Of a DNA stretch of 57,987 nt, positions 19,319 through 27,149 are shown piece after piece. The position numbers were made by a program, and so were the translations under genes. This DNA is from JANXXV01 sp038230275 (GTDB lineage: Bacteria; Acidobacteriota; Terriglobia; Bryobacterales; Bryobacteraceae): the NCBI GenBank assembly GCA_038230275.1, contig JBBRNO010000026.1, positions 1 to 57,987 on the forward strand. Reading direction: 5' to 3'. A model generated the notes under the pieces. The model made no database searches and was not told the origin of the DNA. It saw nothing but the letters and a program-made list of their open reading frames with translations. How positions within the stretch are numbered: the stretch's first letter is position 1; each line of letters opens with the position of its first letter.

Positions 19319-19326
19319 ACGTTCCT

Positions 19327-19989
19327 ATGAATATTTTGGTCATTGACGTCGGCGGCACGCATGTGAAGGTGATGGCGCCAGGCCTGGCCGAGCCGGTCAA
19401 GATTCCTTCGGGATCCGAAATGACGCCATCGATCATGGTGTCTGAGGTGAAGAAGGCAATCGGCGCCGCCAAGTATTCGGGCGTTTCCATTGGATACCCG
19501 GGCTTGGTCGTTAATGGCAAGCCGGCGCAAGAGCCGCACAATCTGGCTCCGGGCTGGGTGGGTTTCGACTATGCAAAGGCATTTCCCTGCCCCGTAAAGA
19601 TTGTCAATGACGCAGCGATGCAGGCACTGGGCAGTTATGAAGGCGGACGGATGCTTTTCCTTGGCTTGGGTACCGGCTTGGGCTCCGCACTGATTATTGA
19701 GGGGGTGATTGCCCCAATGGAACTGGCGCACCTGCCTTACAAGAAGAGTGGGACGTTTGAAGATTACGCTGGCCTTCGGGGGCTTGAGCGGTCAGGCAAG
19801 AAACGATGGCGCGAGAATGTACTGGACGTCGTTGCGCGCCTGAAAGCCGCGCTGGTGGTGGATTATGTGGTGTTAGGCGGCGGCAACGCGAAATACCTGA
19901 AGGAACTGCCTCGCGACGTCCGCCTGGGCGCGAACACGAATGCATTCCGGGGCGGTATACGGCTTTGGGAAAAAGCAGCTAGCGCGTGA
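19327..19989 (+). CDS. ROK-family sugar kinase, polyphosphate-glucokinase-like
   Basis: A 220-aa sugar kinase of the ROK fold. MNILVIDVGGTHVKVM is the phosphate-1 motif, VSIGYPGLV and VNDAAMQALGSY follow (catalytic Asp in NDA), and LFLGLGTGLGSALI is the phosphate-2 motif. It lacks the CxCGxxGC zinc motif of many ROK repressors and kinases. The short length matches the polyphosphate/ATP glucokinase (PpgK) group, so glucose is the likely substrate. The start at 19327 gives this N-terminus. A frame back to 19297 would begin inside the preceding terminator. No Shine-Dalgarno sequence is evident. Confidence 0.75.
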   Translation: MNILVIDVGGTHVKVMAPGLAEPVKIPSGSEMTPSIMVSEVKKAIGAAKYSGVSIGYPGLVVNGKPAQEPHNLAPGWVGFDYAKAFPCPVKIVNDAAMQALGSYEGGRMLFLGLGTGLGSALIIEGVIAPMELAHLPYKKSGTFEDYAGLRGLERSGKKRWRENVLDVVARLKAALVVDYVVLGGGNAKYLKELPRDVRLGANTNAFRGGIRLWEKAASA

Positions 19990-20002
19990 TCGACTTGTTT
20001 CG

Positions 20003-21178
20003 CTACGAGTTCGCCTCATAGCATTCCACTTCCGTAATCACGGTGTCCGGCGACTTCACGCGGAAAACGTAGTGTCCGGCAATGGCTGCACCGCCCAGTG
20101 CGGCGGCCGCCATTGCGAAGGCTGCGGAATAGCCAAAGTTCTTTGCAATTAGCCCTGCGGCAAACGAACTGATCCCTACAAATAGATCGTAGAAGGCACT
20201 GAGGACGCCGACAACCGAGCCGCGCTCCCGCTCCGGCGTATGGCGCAGAACTGTCGACGCCACCGCAGACCACGGAAACGAAAAGCCGAAGCCGAGCAGT
20301 GCTGTGGCGCTGATGGCGAAGAACGGTGCGGGACCGCCGGCGAGAACCGTCAGCCCGATGAACATTGCGGCCAAACCGGCGTAGTAAGTAATCGCCGGGG
20401 GAAAGCGATCCGGCAATCCGCCCAGGAAAAATCGCGAGAGTAGAATTAGCAGTGCGTACGCGGAGAAGGCAGCGGGCCCGGAATTTCCGTGGCGGGCCAG
20501 ATGGAGAATCAAAAAGCCCGCCACCACCGGATAGTGCAGGTTGACGAATCCGACGGCGATGCCGGGCGCCACCAAAGAGGCCGGCAACCAGCGCCGGGGA
20601 TGGGAGTGATCCGCGGGAGTGTAATCCTCTGGAATTTGCAGCAGGATGGCGAAGGCGATCAACGCGCAAACCACCTGCATGATTGCTGCCCGCTCAAACG
20701 ATCCGAGCCAATTTCCGACCACCGGACCGACGGAAATTCCGCCCCAGATGCCGCTACTGAGATATCCCAGGGCTTGACCGCTGCGATGAATGCCGGCCAG
20801 TTCCAGAGCCCATGCCGCAGCTCCCGTATAAAGGCAGGCTTCGCCAAAACCTTGTAAGACGCGGCCTAAGTACGCTCCGGAGATTCCGATGGGCAACAGG
20901 TATGCCGCTCCGGCAGCGGCGCAACTGAGCAATCCAGCGAGGAATGCCGATTTTCTCCCTCGGCGATCGGCCAGCGGTCCGGAAAATAGCCGGCCGACCA
21001 GCGCGACGAACGAGAAGATCCCGATGACGAATCCGACGGTTTGATCGGACCCGCCCAGATCATGACGGACGTGAGGCGCAAGGGCTGGTAATACGGTTCC
21101 GATTCCTAGAAAGCCGAGAAACGTTGCTCCGACCAGCGACCAAAAGCGCGCGCTAAATGTATGTGCGGATAACCCCAC
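20003..21178 (-). CDS. MFS transporter (drug/arabinose-efflux type)
   Basis: A 391-aa, 12-helix major facilitator. The N-half shows FWSLVGATFLGFLGIGTVLPALAP in helix 1, the loop 2-3 motif GPLADRRGRKSAFLAG, and the antiporter-like GRVLQGFGEACLYTGAAAW. The C-half shows GGLPDRFPPAI and GFGFSFPWSAVAS. It resembles YfcJ/YhhS and arabinose-efflux permeases, which export small metabolites or drugs, and no substrate can be assigned. The start is GTG at 21178. The neighbour downstream (19327) is convergent, with 13 bases between the two stops. Confidence 0.75.
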   Translation of the reverse strand: MGLSAHTFSARFWSLVGATFLGFLGIGTVLPALAPHVRHDLGGSDQTVGFVIGIFSFVALVGRLFSGPLADRRGRKSAFLAGLLSCAAAGAAYLLPIGISGAYLGRVLQGFGEACLYTGAAAWALELAGIHRSGQALGYLSSGIWGGISVGPVVGNWLGSFERAAIMQVVCALIAFAILLQIPEDYTPADHSHPRRWLPASLVAPGIAVGFVNLHYPVVAGFLILHLARHGNSGPAAFSAYALLILLSRFFLGGLPDRFPPAITYYAGLAAMFIGLTVLAGGPAPFFAISATALLGFGFSFPWSAVASTVLRHTPERERGSVVGVLSAFYDLFVGISSFAAGLIAKNFGYSAAFAMAAAALGGAAIAGHYVFRVKSPDTVITEVECYEANS

Positions 21179-21204
21179 TTATGACAATTGTATGATGGGC
21201 AGAG

Positions 21205-21303
21205 TTGAAACCTCATCCGGCTCCGCGGCGACAACTTGGGCTGTTCGACGCGACGATGATCGTGATGGGCGAGCCGATATATTGCCGGGTTTCGGAACCT
21301 TGA
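21205..21303 (+). pseudogene. N-terminal remnant of an APC-family amino-acid permease
   Basis: From a TTG at 21205 the frame reads LKPHPAPRRQLGLFDATMIV followed by MG, the characteristic N-terminus of one group of APC permeases. It then loses similarity and stops at 21303. The rest of the gene is absent. This was recognised from memory of the family, not by search. Confidence 0.4.
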
Positions 21304-21371
21304 TGGTCGATCACCACACCGGGCGGCGCGGCGATGGCCATGCTTAGGACCAACGGCAGGACGATCAGCAT
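21250..21371 (-). pseudogene. N-terminal remnant of a secreted sialidase/BNR-like protein
   Basis: On the minus strand from 21371 the frame reads MLIVLPLVLSMAIAAPPG, a plausible signal peptide, then VVIDHQGSETRQYIGSPITI, which resembles the first residues of acidobacterial sialidase-like (BNR repeat) proteins. It runs into the permease remnant on the other strand and ends, so only about 40 residues survive. Confidence 0.35.
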
Positions 21372-21602
21372 CTCTCGATGATCTGCGATGTGGCAGCAGC
21401 CGCGGTTGGATTGCTTCCGTATTTAGGAAGCGTGCGGACGGAAACCGGGAAAAACGTACCCTTGTGGAATACGATCCGATCACGCTGTTCGCGGCAGCAT
21501 GAAGATGGACGACACCCCGAAGCTCCAGAATTTCATCCCGTTCACTATCCCGTCACGGGCCAGTTCCGCATAGAGGGGTTCCTGACGTGCTTACGCATCA
21601 AC
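21372..21602. other. Decayed intergenic stretch
   Basis: No intact gene or recognisable fragment. Open frames here are short and unlike known proteins. Together with the remnants on either side it forms a region of about 550 bases of gene decay between two intact genes. Confidence 0.4.
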
Positions 21603-21650
21603 CATTATGGAAGTAAACGATCTTGCCTTGAGATGGAATCCATTCAATCC
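21595..21650. repeat. Degenerate duplicate of the 3' end of the gene at 22077
   Basis: CATCAAC, then TATGGAAGTAAAC and a GGAATCCA block recur at about 22053-22108 in the same order and spacing. Read on the minus strand, this copy gives FHLKAR, matching DFQLKAR at the C-terminus of the protein at 22077-22778. The 83-aa gene lies between the two copies. Confidence 0.55.
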
Positions 21651-21738
21651 GAAAAGCCTGCCTCAAGATCCCGCGCTGTGCTTCGATTAGCGCTCGGCAT
21701 AGCTCGTCCAGATTCCATTAACCCTGGGATACACGAGC

Positions 21739-21990
21739 ATGACAGTAACCAAACAGCATGCGTTGATCGAGATGGAAAAGTTGCTTGCCGGCGAAGGCGG
21801 CGCCTATGACTGGGACGATTTCACCACACTCTCAATCGATGATCTTCAACTCGACGCGTTGCGAATCGTATGCGCGGAGTTGCCTAGACTGTATCCGCCA
21901 TCCGCCGGCCAATACTGCAACGACGAGGGCCTTGCTAGGCTCCGGCAAATAGCTTGCGAACTACGTCAGGAGGTTAAGAACGGCGACTAA
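21739..21990 (+). CDS. 83-aa hypothetical protein
   Basis: A small acidic protein: MTVTKQHALIEMEKLLAGEG, then YDWDDFTTLSIDDLQLDALR, ending ELRQEVKNGD. It is predicted helical and has three cysteines (in VCAEL, QYCND and ACELR). No signal peptide or membrane segment is seen. No family was recognised. It lies between an intact gene end and a degenerate duplicate of it, which suggests it arrived or was trapped by a local rearrangement. The balanced composition and end-to-end frame favour a real gene, but the evidence is limited. Confidence 0.45.
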   Translation: MTVTKQHALIEMEKLLAGEGGAYDWDDFTTLSIDDLQLDALRIVCAELPRLYPPSAGQYCNDEGLARLRQIACELRQEVKNGD

Positions 21991-22076
21991 TTGCGTAAGC
22001 AGAAAGCAGCATTTGATGATGGTTGACGCAATATGACTTGTAGCGCTAGCGCTTCATCAACAAGTATGGAAGTAAA

Positions 22077-22778
22077 CTATCGCGCTTTCAGCTGGAAATC
22101 CACTTTGCGTTCGCTGTTCAGCTGATCGGAAAGCGGTTTGTCCACCTGGTCGAGCGAGATTCGATTGACCGTGCCTTGTTGGGTGACGTAGTGCAGCGTG
22201 TCGCCTTCCGTCCAATAGCCGATAGCCGAATGGATGGAACTGTCCTTGTAGGCGATCAGGTAGATGGTGGCTCGTTGGTCAGCCACGGCCTCTCGCGGCG
22301 ACTTCGGAGGCTCAGGAGGAGCGGCAGGGCGAACGGGCGTCCTATAGATTCGGACGCTGGATTGAGTTGGGGCGTCTTCCTCGACCGGTTCGGGAGCAGA
22401 CGACGCAAACGTCTGATTGATAATCACCGTGGGAACGTTCTGCTGCTGTTGGGGAACTACAACCGTGACAGGCGGCTGCGGTGCATAATTGTAGCCGCCG
22501 TAATCGTTGAAATAAACCGGGAATGCGTACGGGACTACTAACGTGCGATTTGCATCGAAGGACCGGGGATGGTTCGGGCGGGCAGGCGGGCTGAAATAAC
22601 CTCCCCCATACTGTCCGTGGTTGGGAATGAGGCTACCAAGACGCGGCGCAGGGGCCGCAAGGGGACTTCCCCCGGGATAAAGTATATTGCCGAAACGAGG
22701 GGGACCGGTTTGTAGCACAGCCTGGCCAAATAACGACGATGCCAGAAGTATGGCCGAAGGAGCGAATTTGAAAGTCAT
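22077..22778 (-). CDS. Secreted Pro/Tyr/Gln-rich protein, unknown
   Basis: A 233-aa protein with a signal peptide (FAPSAILLASSLFGQAVLQ). A long Pro/Gly/Tyr/Asn-rich segment follows (about 30-110), with a PQQQQN stretch and a VPTVIINQTF strand. The conserved-looking C-terminal domain at about 165-233 reads ATIYLIAYKDSSIHSAIGYW, then TEGDTLHYVTQQGTVNRISL, ending in FQLKAR. That block resembles the end domain of several acidobacterial envelope proteins, with no known role. The start at 22778 was chosen because GGAG lies five bases upstream; frames from 22823 or 22790 are possible. A 12-base palindrome (AGCGCTAGCGCT, 22042-22053) lies beyond the stop. Confidence 0.6.
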   Translation of the reverse strand: MTFKFAPSAILLASSLFGQAVLQTGPPRFGNILYPGGSPLAAPAPRLGSLIPNHGQYGGGYFSPPARPNHPRSFDANRTLVVPYAFPVYFNDYGGYNYAPQPPVTVVVPQQQQNVPTVIINQTFASSAPEPVEEDAPTQSSVRIYRTPVRPAAPPEPPKSPREAVADQRATIYLIAYKDSSIHSAIGYWTEGDTLHYVTQQGTVNRISLDQVDKPLSDQLNSERKVDFQLKAR

Positions 22779-22884
22779 TGGTACTCCCATACGAAGCTTA
22801 CCGCTAGATGAGACGCCGGGCAAGTTGGTTTCGTGTATGGAAAGTTTTGAGTGACGTGAAAAGGCGGTGATAAGCTAAATCGCA

Positions 22885-23483
22885 ATGGACGTGCCGGCCG
22901 ATGAATATATCCAACAGCGCCTGGAGCAATACCGGACCTGGTATGACCGGCGTGCCGTAAGCGGCAAGTGGCGTTACGTGGGTATGCGGTCGGCTACACT
23001 GACGCTGGCGGGTAGTGTGCCTGTGATGGTAAACCTGACTGGCTTTTCACTGCTGAGAACCCTAGCGTAGTGTCCGCGAATTGGGTGGACACTACCGGAA
23101 ACCGCTCCTTTACAGTCGCGGCTCGGAAACTACTGTTGCAGCAACGAGTTCGAGACCGAGCCGCGCGCGTGAGCAAGCCGTTTCTTGTGTCCAGTTATTT
23201 GTCGGACAGTACACAAGTCACGATCGCCAGTTTGTTGGTGCTGCTGCTGCTGGCGCTTGAGAACGTCTTCCGCTATCAGGAACAATGGAAGAACTACCGG
23301 ACTACTGAACAGTTTATGGGTCATGAGCGATTCCGGTTCGAGGCGGGCATCGGGGTCTATGACGGGATGAGCAAACACGACGCATTCCAACTTCTTGCAA
23401 AACGGGTGGAAGACGCGATTGCGGCCGAGAACGCGGCCACGCTTTACGTGATGCCGGACCGGCGGAATTTCAAAGCAGAATGA
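22885..23483 (+). pseudogene. DUF4231 membrane protein split by the CTAG element
   Basis: The first part reads DEYIQQRLEQYRTWYDRRA, then membrane helix 1, and stops in the inserted element. After the element come VTIASLLVLLLLALENVF (helix 2) and FRYQEQWKNYRTTEQFMGHE, ending AIAAENAATLYV, a classic DUF4231 C-terminus. Joining base 23065 to base 23218 removes the element and one 4-base target copy. It restores ...LLRT-LVTIASL... in a single 148-codon frame, so the gene was intact before insertion. DUF4231 proteins are small two-helix membrane proteins of unknown function. A GTG at 23070 inside the element starts a frame in register with the second half, so a hybrid fragment could still be made. 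The last bases overlap the next start (ATGA). Confidence 0.85.
23066..23213 (+). mobile_element. 148-bp CTAG-targeting MITE-like element, copy 2
   Basis: The same element as at 7721 and of the same length. The target copies are CTAG (23062-23065) and CAAG (23214-23217, one mutation). The central stem CGCGGCTCGG/CCGAGCCGCG is perfect in this copy. It interrupts a DUF4231 gene between its two membrane helices. Confidence 0.88.
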
Positions 23484-24172
23484 AACTGGCGGCAACCATT
23501 CGTGCAGTGGCGGCGTTTGTGGAAGCGACAATGCCGGCGGACGACGATGTGTACGTGCCAAAAACGCGGGACGAACTGGAACCATTTCTGGCATTGTCCC
23601 CCCATGTGTTCGGGCTACCGATCGATGCTCCGGTGACAGCGCGCTTCCTGATTGCCGCGCGGCCCATTCCGGTCCATATTCTGGGAATTGTGACGGAGCG
23701 GGCGTGGGCGGATGGACGGTGGTGCTCGCCTGCGGATTTCTTCTATCACGATCTGGACCACGCCCGTTTTAAGATTCGCGAAGATCTGCTGGCGTTGGGC
23801 TACGATTGCCCGGACGTGGATCGCGAACGTACCTTTCTTCCCCATGCGCGTCAGTGGATTCACGAGGCGGGGCCGAAACTGTGGGAATTGGCGCCGAACC
23901 GGCTGGACTTGGTGCGCCGGCTGCTGTCGGCGATGGATGCGTTGCCGGACGGAGAACGGGCGCAATCGGCGGAGTTATTGCTATTTGAACTGGTTCATGA
24001 GAAGGGTTTTCCGGTGGACTCCGGGGTGCTTCAGCGCGAGTTGAGGAACGTTGCGCACATCGCAAAGCTGCGGAGGAAATGCGCAGCGGGCTTTTATGGT
24101 GAATCGAATCCCGGCGAGCGGGTTACGGGACGGCTGGAAGATGCGCGAGACTGGCTTATTGAACAGCTTTGA
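23480..24172 (+). CDS. Hypothetical cytoplasmic protein
   Basis: A 230-aa protein with no signal peptide or membrane helix. Conserved-looking features are LALSPHVFGLPIDAPVTARF, then DFFYHDLDHARFKIREDLLA at about residues 93-112, whose H/D spacing could bind metal. A helical C-terminal half ends in an LEDARDWLIEQL helix. No family was recognised. The ATG overlaps the stop of the DUF4231 frame (ATGA), so translation was coupled to it. The downstream oxygenase gene starts within its last 32 bases, so the three formed an operon. Confidence 0.6.
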   Translation: MKLAATIRAVAAFVEATMPADDDVYVPKTRDELEPFLALSPHVFGLPIDAPVTARFLIAARPIPVHILGIVTERAWADGRWCSPADFFYHDLDHARFKIREDLLALGYDCPDVDRERTFLPHARQWIHEAGPKLWELAPNRLDLVRRLLSAMDALPDGERAQSAELLLFELVHEKGFPVDSGVLQRELRNVAHIAKLRRKCAAGFYGESNPGERVTGRLEDARDWLIEQL

Positions 24173-25064
24173 GATAGAGGAAGTTGGCTTCAGTGGCTGC
24201 TTCCGTGTGCGGCACCCTCTGTTTCCGGCTGCCCGTTGCGCCGGGGCAGTGGCGGATGCCGCGGCGTTTTTCGACGAACCGGAGGAGGTGAAGCAGACGC
24301 TGGCGATTGACAGTTCCGCACATTTTCGCGGTTACAGCGAGATGCGCAATGAGCGCGACTGGCGGGAGCAGATTCATTTCGGACGCGAGGAGCAACCGGC
24401 TGGAGCCGGCCCCACGTATAATCTGTTACGCGGGCCGAATCTTTGGCCTCTCGATCCGGCATGGCGGTGGCGAACTTTGACGCTGATGTCCGATTTGGAA
24501 GTGGCAGGGCGCGATATTTTGGCAACGCTGGCAGTGCGGTTGGGATTGGCGCCGAGGCACTTTCTGGCGGAAGAAGAGGATCCTTACCTGCTGTTGAAGA
24601 TGATTCTCTATCAGGCGCCGCCGTCGGGAACTCCCCGCTCAGGAGTGGCGCCGCACGTGGATTTCAGCTGGATCACATTATTGCTGCAGGACGATACGGG
24701 CGGACTGGAAGTACGTGCCGCCGGCGGAGACTGGCTGGAGGTTCCGCCTGAGCCCGGCCGGCTGGTTGTGAACGTGGGAGAAATTCTAGAATTCGCTTCT
24801 CGCGGGCAGTATCGGGCGACGCCGCACCGGGTAGTCAATCGCTCCAGCACGAAGGCCCGTGTGTCGCTGCCCTTCTTTCTGAATCCGGGACTGGAAAGCC
24901 GCGTGGAACGCGCACCCGTGGAAGCAGCGGCTGAATGCAAGACCGATGGAACGCACGTTCACCGCGTGTTCCCGGCGGCGCGCCAGGACGGATTTGTGTT
25001 TGGCGAAGAGGAGTGGAGACGGAAGGGTCTGGGCATTTGGTGCAGCACGTGTACCGGTGGTTGA
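24141..25064 (+). CDS. 2OG-Fe(II) oxygenase (isopenicillin-N-synthase-like)
   Basis: A 307-aa non-heme iron oxygenase of the IPNS-like group. FSGCFRVRHPLFPAA leads into the family's N-terminal helical part, with HFRGYSEMRNERDWREQIHF around residues 61-80. The iron ligands are H172 and D174 (PHVDFSW) and H229 (ATPHRVVN), and R240 (KARVSL) would bind the 2-oxoglutarate carboxylate. GEILEFASRGQYRAT is the usual block before the second His. The substrate is unknown. The start at 24141 overlaps the previous gene's end. Longer in-frame starts (24096, 24051) add residues atypical for the family. No close ribosome site is needed if it is coupled. Confidence 0.8.
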   Translation: MRETGLLNSFEIEEVGFSGCFRVRHPLFPAARCAGAVADAAAFFDEPEEVKQTLAIDSSAHFRGYSEMRNERDWREQIHFGREEQPAGAGPTYNLLRGPNLWPLDPAWRWRTLTLMSDLEVAGRDILATLAVRLGLAPRHFLAEEEDPYLLLKMILYQAPPSGTPRSGVAPHVDFSWITLLLQDDTGGLEVRAAGGDWLEVPPEPGRLVVNVGEILEFASRGQYRATPHRVVNRSSTKARVSLPFFLNPGLESRVERAPVEAAAECKTDGTHVHRVFPAARQDGFVFGEEEWRRKGLGIWCSTCTGG

Positions 25065-25186
25065 ACACAACCACCGACGGCCTAATCCAACCATGGCGAA
25101 TTGTTGTATGCATCATCAAAACCAATCACTTACGTTTGGCATCTGATTTGCATAGAACAGTGCAGGCCGCGAAGGGCCGACTGATT

Positions 25187-26236
25187 ATGACCACTCAAAA
25201 TAGAACATGGATTGCGTTGGGCGCTGCACTCTTGTTGACTCAGGCCACGCCTGGATTCGCTCAGCAGCAAGGTGGACCAGCTGGTTATAACCAGCAGCAA
25301 CAGCAGCAACAGCCCGGTTGGCGAAAGGTGGGTGAACCGGCGCCGCCCCAAGGCGGAAACCAAGGACCGCAGTTCGACCAACGGCAACAACAGCCTTTGG
25401 ATCCGGAAGATCAACAACAAGACGGACCGCCGATGTACCAGCGGCCTTATGCCGTTCCACCCCAGCTTACGTTGCCTGCGGGTTCCTGGGTTACCGTTCG
25501 GCTGAACCAGCCGATTGCAACCGACCACAACCAAGCTGGCGATGCCTTCACCGCCACACTCGCGCAGCCGCTGATTGTTGACGGGTTGGTGATTGCCCGT
25601 CGCGGACAGACTGTAGCCGGACGGGTGGTGGAATCGCAGCAGGGTGGTCGCGTAAAAGGCACGTCACGGTTGGTGATTGAGTTGACCGAGCTTAGCCTGG
25701 TGGACGGCCAGCAAGTCAATATTCAGACGCAATTGACGGAACGAAATGCCAGTACGTCCATTGGCCGTGATGCCGCTGCGATCGCCACCACCACTGGCAT
25801 TGGCGCAGCAATCGGCGGTGCGGTAGACGGTGGACTTGGTGCGGGCATTGGCGCCGCTGCCGGTGCGGTAGCATCCACTATTGGAGTTCTAGCTACGCGC
25901 GGGAACAATACCGCGGTGTATCCGGAAACTTTACTGACATTCCGCATCGTTGCTCCGGTGTTTGTGAACACAACACGGTCGGAACAGGCTTTCCAACCGC
26001 CGATGCAGGATGCCTATGACCAACATCAGAACTACTCCTACCGGCCCCCGCAGCAACAGCGAGTGGCGGTTGCACCGTACTATTCTCCCTACTACGCACC
26101 CTACGGTTACTATGCTCCGTACCGTGGCTACTATGCTCCGTATTACGGGTCCGGTTTGTTCCTCTCTTTCGGCCGGGGCTATTATGGGCGCGGGTACGGT
26201 TACGGCTATCGTGGCGGCGGCTACCGCCGTCGGTAA
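25187..26236 (+). CDS. Secreted Q-rich/Y-rich protein with glycine-zipper segment
   Basis: A 349-aa exported protein. A signal peptide (WIALGAALLLTQATPGFA) is followed by a glutamine-rich tract. A beta-rich domain at about 95-200 contains LPAGSWVTVRLNQPIATDHN, then GDAFTATLAQPLIVDGLVIA. A glycine-zipper helix (GIGAAIGGAVDGGLGAGIGA) lies at about 200-230, and the Tyr/Pro repeats at the end include YYAPYGYYAPYRGYY. Glycine zippers suggest membrane association or oligomers. The middle domain resembles one repeated across acidobacterial envelope proteins, with no known function. The start at 25187 gives the signal peptide; the longer frame from 24935 overlaps the oxygenase gene. Confidence 0.65.
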   Translation: MTTQNRTWIALGAALLLTQATPGFAQQQGGPAGYNQQQQQQQPGWRKVGEPAPPQGGNQGPQFDQRQQQPLDPEDQQQDGPPMYQRPYAVPPQLTLPAGSWVTVRLNQPIATDHNQAGDAFTATLAQPLIVDGLVIARRGQTVAGRVVESQQGGRVKGTSRLVIELTELSLVDGQQVNIQTQLTERNASTSIGRDAAAIATTTGIGAAIGGAVDGGLGAGIGAAAGAVASTIGVLATRGNNTAVYPETLLTFRIVAPVFVNTTRSEQAFQPPMQDAYDQHQNYSYRPPQQQRVAVAPYYSPYYAPYGYYAPYRGYYAPYYGSGLFLSFGRGYYGRGYGYGYRGGGYRRR

Positions 26237-26246
26237 GGCGCCGCTC

Positions 26247-27056
26247 TCATTGAGCGTTGTGCACTAAAACGCGCTGCTCCGGGACTGCGAATCCGGCTTC
26301 GCCGAAGCTTTCCCGGATCAGCTTGTTGGAATCGAAATAGACCTGCCAATAGTTTGCGTTGTGACAGTATGGCCGGACCGCTAACACGGGTCCGGCCATA
26401 GTGAATTGCAGGATGTCCACTTCCGGGGCGGGTGTCTGAATTACGTTGGGAATCTTTGCCAGCCGGTCCTTCAAAATACGGATGGCGAGGTTGTGATCGG
26501 CTTCATGGTCAAGCTGCGCCAGCAGATCCACACGGCGGTAGGGATTGCTGGAGAAGTTTTGAATGTTGTCGGACAGAATCCTGTTATTGCCCACGAGGGT
26601 TTGCACGTTGTCCGGCGTGTCGATGCTGGTCCCGAAGAGTCCGATGTGGGAAATGGTTCCGGTGACGCCTCCAGCGGTAACAAAATCCCCCGCTTTGAAC
26701 GGACGCAGAATCACGATGAAAACGCCCGCCGCGAAGTTAGCGAGCAGTCCACTCCAGGCTACGCCGATGGCCACTCCGCCCGCAGCCAGCAAAGCCGCGA
26801 AGGTAGTGGTTTCCACGCCGAAGAAACCGAGCAAGGCCACAACGAGCGCGATGTTAAGCAGGACCGTTACGGTGGATTTGATGTACCCTGCGATGGTGGC
26901 GTCAAGGCTTTGCCTGGCAAGCGCTTTTGCAAGTATGCTGCCAGTGAAGTGAATGAGTCTTCTGCCGACGAACCAAAGCACGGCCGCGCCCAGAATCTTC
27001 AGGCCCACCTGAGTAGCGATGGTGGTAGCCGTTACGGCAATCGCATTGATATCCAT
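26247..27056 (-). CDS. mscS: Small-conductance mechanosensitive channel (MscS family)
   Basis: A 269-aa MscS-type channel, which opens under membrane tension and lets solutes out during hypo-osmotic shock. Three membrane helices are visible at about 15-33, 63-85 and 88-120. The pore helix includes FAALLAAGGVAIGVAWSGLL with the Ala/Gly pattern of TM3, then NFAAGVFIVILRPFKAGDFV into the beta domain. VGTISHIGLFGT and NRILSDNIQNFS match the family. Length is close to E. coli MscS. An AAGGAG site precedes the ATG. The gene is divergent from the TonB receptor. Confidence 0.92.
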   Translation of the reverse strand: MDINAIAVTATTIATQVGLKILGAAVLWFVGRRLIHFTGSILAKALARQSLDATIAGYIKSTVTVLLNIALVVALLGFFGVETTTFAALLAAGGVAIGVAWSGLLANFAAGVFIVILRPFKAGDFVTAGGVTGTISHIGLFGTSIDTPDNVQTLVGNNRILSDNIQNFSSNPYRRVDLLAQLDHEADHNLAIRILKDRLAKIPNVIQTPAPEVDILQFTMAGPVLAVRPYCHNANYWQVYFDSNKLIRESFGEAGFAVPEQRVLVHNAQ

Positions 27057-27149
27057 GTTCCATTTCTCCTTGTCCTAAGTGCTGTATCAGGACAGTATAA
27101 GGGGAGCCCTATCGGGGCAGCCCGAAATGCAGGAGAATGAAAAGGGTAA

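Noticed and set aside
22042..22053. AGCGCTAGCGCT palindrome as a regulator site
   Set aside because: It is a single occurrence beyond a gene end with no second copy and no nearby promoter.
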